From Brevibacterium marinum (GTDB lineage Bacteria; Actinomycetota; Actinomycetes; Actinomycetales; Brevibacteriaceae): a stretch of DNA of 64,000 nucleotides. The translations under genes and the position numbers were made by a program. Below are positions 59,923 through 64,000 of the stretch, piece after piece. The notes under the pieces are model-generated. The model saw nothing but the letters and a program-made list of their open reading frames with translations, was not told where the DNA came from and made no database searches. The stretch lies in NCBI RefSeq assembly GCF_011927955.1, contig NZ_JAATJN010000001.1, positions 2,356,001 through 2,420,000 on the forward strand, written 5' to 3'. Numbering within the stretch: position 1 is the first letter of the stretch; each line of letters opens with the position of its first letter.

Positions 59923-61673
59923 ATAAGCTGGTTCGGGTCTTCGCCTCCGCGGCGCTGCTCGTCTCGGTCATCACCCTCTTCACCCGGCTCGTCGGGTTCC
60001 TCAGGTGGATGGTGTTCTCACCCACGGTGGGCGCGGGCACCGTCGGAACGGCCTACCAGTCGGCGAACCAGGTTCCCAACATCCTCTTCGAGGTCGTCGC
60101 CGGGGGCGCACTGGCCGGAGCCGTCATCCCGCTCCTGGCGATTCCACTGGCCCGTTCGGACAGGGAAACGGCGGGACGGATCGCCTCGGCGCTGCTGACC
60201 TGGGCGGTCTCCGTGACTCTGCCGCTGAGCATCATCCTCGCGGTCTTCGCCGACCCGCTGGCCCACCTGCTCATCAGGAACGGGGGCGAGCAACACGAGG
60301 CCACCGCGATCTTCCTGCTCATGTTCGCGCCCCAGCTCGTCCTCTACGGCATCGGCGCCGTGCTCACCGGTGTGCTCCAGGCCCACCGCAAGTTCGTCTG
60401 GCCGGCCTTCGCGCCGCTGCTCTCGAGTCTCGTCGTCATCGGCTGCTACGTCTCGTACAGACTGGTCGGCGGCACCGATGACACCTGGCAGTCCCACATC
60501 GGATGGTTGGGCTGGGGCACCACGGTCGGCGTCGCGGCCCTGGCGCTGCCCTTGGCCCTGCCGATGCGTTCGACCGGTCTCAAGATCTCGCCGAGGTGGA
60601 CGTTCCCACCCGGAGTCGCCCACCGCGCACTGCGGTTGGCCGGCGCGGGAATGGCTGCGCTGCTCGCTCAGCAGGCCGCTGTGCTGATGACCCTGAGGTT
60701 GGCGAACTACTCCGGCGGGGAAGGCACCTACGTCCTCTTCAGCTACATCAATGCGGTCTACCTTCTGCCCTATGGGGTGCTGGCGATCCCCGTGGTCACG
60801 GTCATGTTCCCCTCACTGTCTGGCTGGGCGGGCCGGTCCAAGGACCCCGATTCGAATGTGGAGGACAGAGGGGCCGCCACGCTGCAGTTGCACCGACTGA
60901 CCGCGACGACCTCGGCGGTCATGGTCAGCATCGGGCTGCTGGGCACGGTGATCCTGATGTCTGCCGCCGGTCCGCTGGAGACGTTCTTCACAGCCATCGA
61001 TGCCGCCGACGAAGATGCCTCAGCGCCCTTCGGATCCATGAGCCAGGCGATCATGGTCATGGCCCTGGCAGTCCCCGGCTGGTCATTCGTCGCCTGGGGC
61101 ACACGCGTCTTCTATGCCATGGAACGCTCCCGCTACGCGGCCGTGGCGACCACCCTCGGCTGGCTTTTCGTCATCGTCGGCATGGTGCTCGCGATCGCGG
61201 TGACGAACGCTGACGGCGATCCCGGTCTGACCCTCGTGGCAATCTGTGCGGGCTATGTCCTCGGAATGAGCGTCGCAGGCCTGACACTGCTCATCTCGAT
61301 GCGTCGGGTCGTGGGACCGGCAAGTCTGCGCGGCGTCGTCCGCCGCGGTCTGATGTCCCTGCTGGGCGCGGCCCTCGCCTCGGTCGCCGGTGTCCTCGTG
61401 TCCGGGTGGCTGATCGATCCGCTGGGGACCTCTGCCGTGCCCTCCGTGATCAACGGTGTGGTCTCCGCGCTCGTCGGAGTTGCGATCTTCGTCGGCGTCC
61501 TCGCCCTCGACCGCAGCTATCTCACCGAGGTGCGCGGACTGCTGTCGAGTCGCCGAGGCGGCCCCGGACCAGATGTCAGGGCCGAACCCGATGACCGAGC
61601 CGAACCCGATGACCGGGCGGATCCGACTTCGTCAGGGAAGCCAAGCTCGACAGAGAATGAGGACGACAGATGA
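59919..61673 (+). CDS. murJ: Lipid II flippase MurJ
   Basis: 584-aa MviN/MurJ protein that flips lipid II for peptidoglycan synthesis. About 14 membrane helices. SVITLFTRLVGFLRWMVFSP and ANQVPNILFEVVAGGALAGA at the N-terminus are the family signature; LPYGVLAIPVVTVMFPSLS is the second conserved block. The hydrophilic C-terminal tail carries short repeats (DDRAEPDDRAEPDDRADP) of unknown role. GTG start overlaps the upstream gene by 4 bp. Confidence 0.94.
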   Translation: MNKLVRVFASAALLVSVITLFTRLVGFLRWMVFSPTVGAGTVGTAYQSANQVPNILFEVVAGGALAGAVIPLLAIPLARSDRETAGRIASALLTWAVSVTLPLSIILAVFADPLAHLLIRNGGEQHEATAIFLLMFAPQLVLYGIGAVLTGVLQAHRKFVWPAFAPLLSSLVVIGCYVSYRLVGGTDDTWQSHIGWLGWGTTVGVAALALPLALPMRSTGLKISPRWTFPPGVAHRALRLAGAGMAALLAQQAAVLMTLRLANYSGGEGTYVLFSYINAVYLLPYGVLAIPVVTVMFPSLSGWAGRSKDPDSNVEDRGAATLQLHRLTATTSAVMVSIGLLGTVILMSAAGPLETFFTAIDAADEDASAPFGSMSQAIMVMALAVPGWSFVAWGTRVFYAMERSRYAAVATTLGWLFVIVGMVLAIAVTNADGDPGLTLVAICAGYVLGMSVAGLTLLISMRRVVGPASLRGVVRRGLMSLLGAALASVAGVLVSGWLIDPLGTSAVPSVINGVVSALVGVAIFVGVLALDRSYLTEVRGLLSSRRGGPGPDVRAEPDDRAEPDDRADPTSSGKPSSTENEDDR

Positions 61674-62902
61674 GAATCGTCTATGTTTTGGCAACGTCGA
61701 CAGGGGGAGTCGGCACGCATGTGCGGGCGCTGGCCCGGGACCTCGCCGCGGCAGGGCACGAACTCGGGATCATCGGCCCCGCCCGGACCGACGAACACTT
61801 CGGCTTCTCCACATTGCCCGGGGTCCGGTTCGCGGCCCTCGACATGGGAACCGGACTCGGGCCTCGGGACGCGGCCCTGGTCATCCGGCTGCGCGGACTG
61901 ATCCGCAGCTTCGGCCCCGATATCGTCCACGCCCACGGTTTCCGGGCCGGACTCATCGCACTGTTGGCCGTGCGCACAAGCAGGCACCGTCCCCGCCTCG
62001 TCGTCAGCCTGCACAATCGGGCCAGCGGCCAAGGAATGCGCGGCAGTGTCGAGGTCGGCATCGAGACCCTGCTGGCCAAGGGCGCCGACCTCACACTGGG
62101 CGCGAGCACCGACCTGGTGGCACGAGCTCGTGGCCTCGGTGCCGCCGATGCCCGGTTCCTGCCCGCCGCGGCCCCGGAGGTCTACCCCGTTCCCGCCGAG
62201 GCGGCCCGTGCCACTCGCGCGAGCCTGGCCGAGGAGTTCGGCTTCGGAGACGAGGCCGTCATCGTGCTGGCCGTGGGTCGAGTCGCACCCCAGAAGAACT
62301 ACCCGATGCTCATTCGTGCCCTCGGCCACCTCGGCGCGGCGGGCCACCGCGGCGGGGCGGGGCACCTGGGCGCGGCGGGCCGACTCGGCGGGGCCGGTCA
62401 CCTCGACGATTCCCGGACTGCGGACCGACGACCACCGGAACTCGTCTTCCTCATCGCCGGAGCCGCGGATGAGGACGTCCTCGCCGAGGTGAGGGCACAG
62501 TACCAGGACCTGGCGGCCACCTCGCCGGTGCCGGCTCTGCATTTCCTCGGTCCGCGCGACGACATCGCCGAACTCAATGCGGCGGCCGACCTCTACATCC
62601 TCACCAGCGTGTGGGAGGCCCGTGCGCTGGTGCTGCAGGAGGCGCTCATCACCGGTCGCGCCATCATCGCCACCAGCACCGGCGGGACGACGGAACTCGT
62701 CGGCGACGCGGGCATTCTCATCGCCGACGATGACGACTCGGCGCTGGCAGCAGCCATAGGCGAACTGGCCGCCGATCCGCCTCGGCGGGAGGAGCTGGCC
62801 GGGCGCGCCCGGGCCCGCGGTGCCCAACTTCCCGATGAGAGAGATGTGGGCAAAGAACTGGTGAGCATATACACGGAACTCATGCCCTCCCAGGTAGGGT
62901 AG
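61670..62902 (+). CDS. Glycosyltransferase family 4-type enzyme
   Basis: 410-aa GT-B fold glycosyltransferase. MRIVYVLATSTGGVGTHVRA is the glycine-rich acceptor loop; DIVHAHGFRAGLIALLA and VLAVGRVAPQKNYPMLIRAL mark the N- and C-domains; ILTSVWEARALVLQEALITG is the donor-site E-x7-E motif. A Gly/Ala/His-rich insert (GHLGAAGRLGGAGHL, near 62,321-62,410) after IRAL is unusual. Substrate unknown; genomic position suggests a cell-envelope sugar. Confidence 0.88.
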   Translation: MRIVYVLATSTGGVGTHVRALARDLAAAGHELGIIGPARTDEHFGFSTLPGVRFAALDMGTGLGPRDAALVIRLRGLIRSFGPDIVHAHGFRAGLIALLAVRTSRHRPRLVVSLHNRASGQGMRGSVEVGIETLLAKGADLTLGASTDLVARARGLGAADARFLPAAAPEVYPVPAEAARATRASLAEEFGFGDEAVIVLAVGRVAPQKNYPMLIRALGHLGAAGHRGGAGHLGAAGRLGGAGHLDDSRTADRRPPELVFLIAGAADEDVLAEVRAQYQDLAATSPVPALHFLGPRDDIAELNAAADLYILTSVWEARALVLQEALITGRAIIATSTGGTTELVGDAGILIADDDDSALAAAIGELAADPPRREELAGRARARGAQLPDERDVGKELVSIYTELMPSQVG

Positions 62903-62935
62903 AAGCAGCGTCGATCAAATGAAAAGGATGAGGAA

Positions 62936-64000
62936 ATGAGCGAATCCGGCGAGGTCCACCCACTCAGCGCAGACACGAGGATTCTGCACGTACTCGCCGA
63001 AACCACGGGGCCCGTCGTCGAAGTGGCGAAACTCGCAGTCCTCGGTCATCTGCGCGCCGGGTTCAAGGTCGCAGTCGCCGCCCACCGGTCGCTGCTGGGC
63101 ACGTTCGGCGTGCCGGAGGAACTGGCGGACAACTTCCGCGAGATCGAGCTGGCGGCCCGACGACGCTTCACCCTGGCCGATCCCAACACCGCGTTCACCC
63201 TGCACAAGTACTACCAGCACGTCGACGTCGTCCACGCCCACGGACTGCACGCGGCAACGCTGGCCGGACTCGCCTTCACCGGTCTGCCTGCCCGATTCCA
63301 CCCGAAGGTCGTCGCGACGATCGAATCCTTCGACGCCGCCAACGTCATCGAGAAGACCGGAGCCGAGATCGTGGGCCGGACCGCGACGGCGATACTGGGC
63401 ACCACCGAACCGGTCGTCGACTACTTCGGCGAGAAGGTCCCCGTCGTCGAACGTGCCGAACTGGTCCACCCCGACATCGACGTCGACCTCACCGTCAGGA
63501 CCCCGCGCGCCGAGGTTCGCCGCGAGCTGGGAGTCGATGAGGGCACGTGGATGATCGCCAGCCCCATCGCCCTGCGCGACCACACCGCACTGGCCACGGT
63601 CCTCGACGCCGCCGACCAGATCAACACGAGGAGGCCCGGGCGCCCCGTGGTCACGGTGCTCACCGGCACCGGCAAGGACCGGAACACGATTGAGAAGGCA
63701 TTCGCGGACCGCGGCGTCATCGTCGCCCCGGCCGGCGACCTCGTCGACGTCGCAGCCGCCGCAGACGTCGTCATCGCCAGTGAATCCATGACCGGGCTCA
63801 GCCACGAAGACCTCATGCAGCTGTCGAAGCCGGCTGTCTTCATCGGCAACGCCCGACGCGCAGGCATCTGGGGCGCGGCGGCGAAGCCCGTTGCGGCCGA
63901 CGACACGGATGCGCTTCTGAGTGAGATCAATCATCTTCTCGACGACCCCGCCGGTCGCGGCTCGCAGGCGGTGGCCGCGAAGAAGCGCGTCATCGACGTG
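62936..64000 (+). CDS. Glycosyltransferase-like protein, 3' end outside window
   Basis: Open from ATG 62936 (preceded by AAGGATGAGGAA) to the window end without a stop: 355 codons. It has a GT4-like N-domain pattern (RILHVLAETTGPVVEVAKLA, VVHAHGLHAATLAGLAF) and a C-domain with RRELGVDEGTWMIAS and VIVAPAGDLVDVAAAADVVI. The clear E-x7-E motif seen in the preceding gene is weak here (ASESMTGLSHEDLMQ). Probably a paired glycosyltransferase. Incomplete, so length and C-terminus are unknown. Confidence 0.75.
   Translation, partial: MSESGEVHPLSADTRILHVLAETTGPVVEVAKLAVLGHLRAGFKVAVAAHRSLLGTFGVPEELADNFREIELAARRRFTLADPNTAFTLHKYYQHVDVVHAHGLHAATLAGLAFTGLPARFHPKVVATIESFDAANVIEKTGAEIVGRTATAILGTTEPVVDYFGEKVPVVERAELVHPDIDVDLTVRTPRAEVRRELGVDEGTWMIASPIALRDHTALATVLDAADQINTRRPGRPVVTVLTGTGKDRNTIEKAFADRGVIVAPAGDLVDVAAAADVVIASESMTGLSHEDLMQLSKPAVFIGNARRAGIWGAAAKPVAADDTDALLSEINHLLDDPAGRGSQAVAAKKRVIDV

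Overview
The window comes from a high-GC Gram-positive bacterium, most likely Brevibacterium or a close relative (Actinomycetota, Micrococcales). Support comes from a complete 16S-23S-5S rRNA operon with no spacer tRNA, a 23S that carries the actinobacterial insertion in domain III, the gene order recN-steA-steB-murJ, and frequent GTG starts and 4-bp ATGA/GTGA gene overlaps. The genus call rests on remembered 16S signatures, not on a search. No tRNA gene and no CRISPR array was seen.

Region 1 (1-12,521) is catabolic. It holds a truncated thiolase with a PucR-type regulator, a GntR/UTRA regulator with an FAD oxidoreductase and an AbgT-family transporter, a decayed patch (remnants of an FAD-binding dehydrogenase and of a DUF6994 gene, plus an orphan MNT nucleotidyltransferase), and a complete D-galactonate operon (IclR regulator, dgoK, dgoA, dgoD, dgoT).

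Region 2 (12,522-18,267) is a low-GC accessory island read on the minus strand. Its centre is a two-gene operon of a non-intron, non-retron-like reverse transcriptase with a helical C-terminal half, translationally coupled to a predicted PD-(D/E)XK nuclease. It also holds an ISL3-family transposase remnant and an overlapping pair of a GIY-YIG/DUF2075 helicase and a MazG-like NTP pyrophosphohydrolase. The RT-nuclease pair is the best candidate for an undescribed system, probably anti-phage defence. This is inference from architecture.

Region 3 (18,445-30,910) holds a quinone oxidoreductase divergent from the arginine operon argCJBDFR-argH. argG is not between argR and argH, where it usually lies. 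A large SF1 helicase (about 1100 aa) converges on argH.

Region 4 (30,911-38,818) holds tyrS, a YccF-family membrane protein and the rRNA operon with promoter, repeated processing/antitermination element and a strong terminator.

Region 5 (38,870-49,568) looks like a quaternary-amine catabolic locus: IclR regulator, thioesterase, acyl-CoA dehydrogenase, ADP-forming acyl-CoA synthetase, enoyl-CoA hydratase and a BCCT transporter. It converges on betB-betA (betaine aldehyde and choline dehydrogenases). Together these genes could turn carnitine- or butyrobetaine-like compounds and choline into glycine betaine.

Region 6 (50,359-64,000) is a long collinear housekeeping run, mostly with overlapping genes: an RG-rich/TPR protein, HAD phosphatase, small Pro/Thr-rich protein, tlyA, nadK, recN, steA, steB, a MraY-like membrane protein, murJ and two glycosyltransferase-like genes. 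The last runs off the window end.
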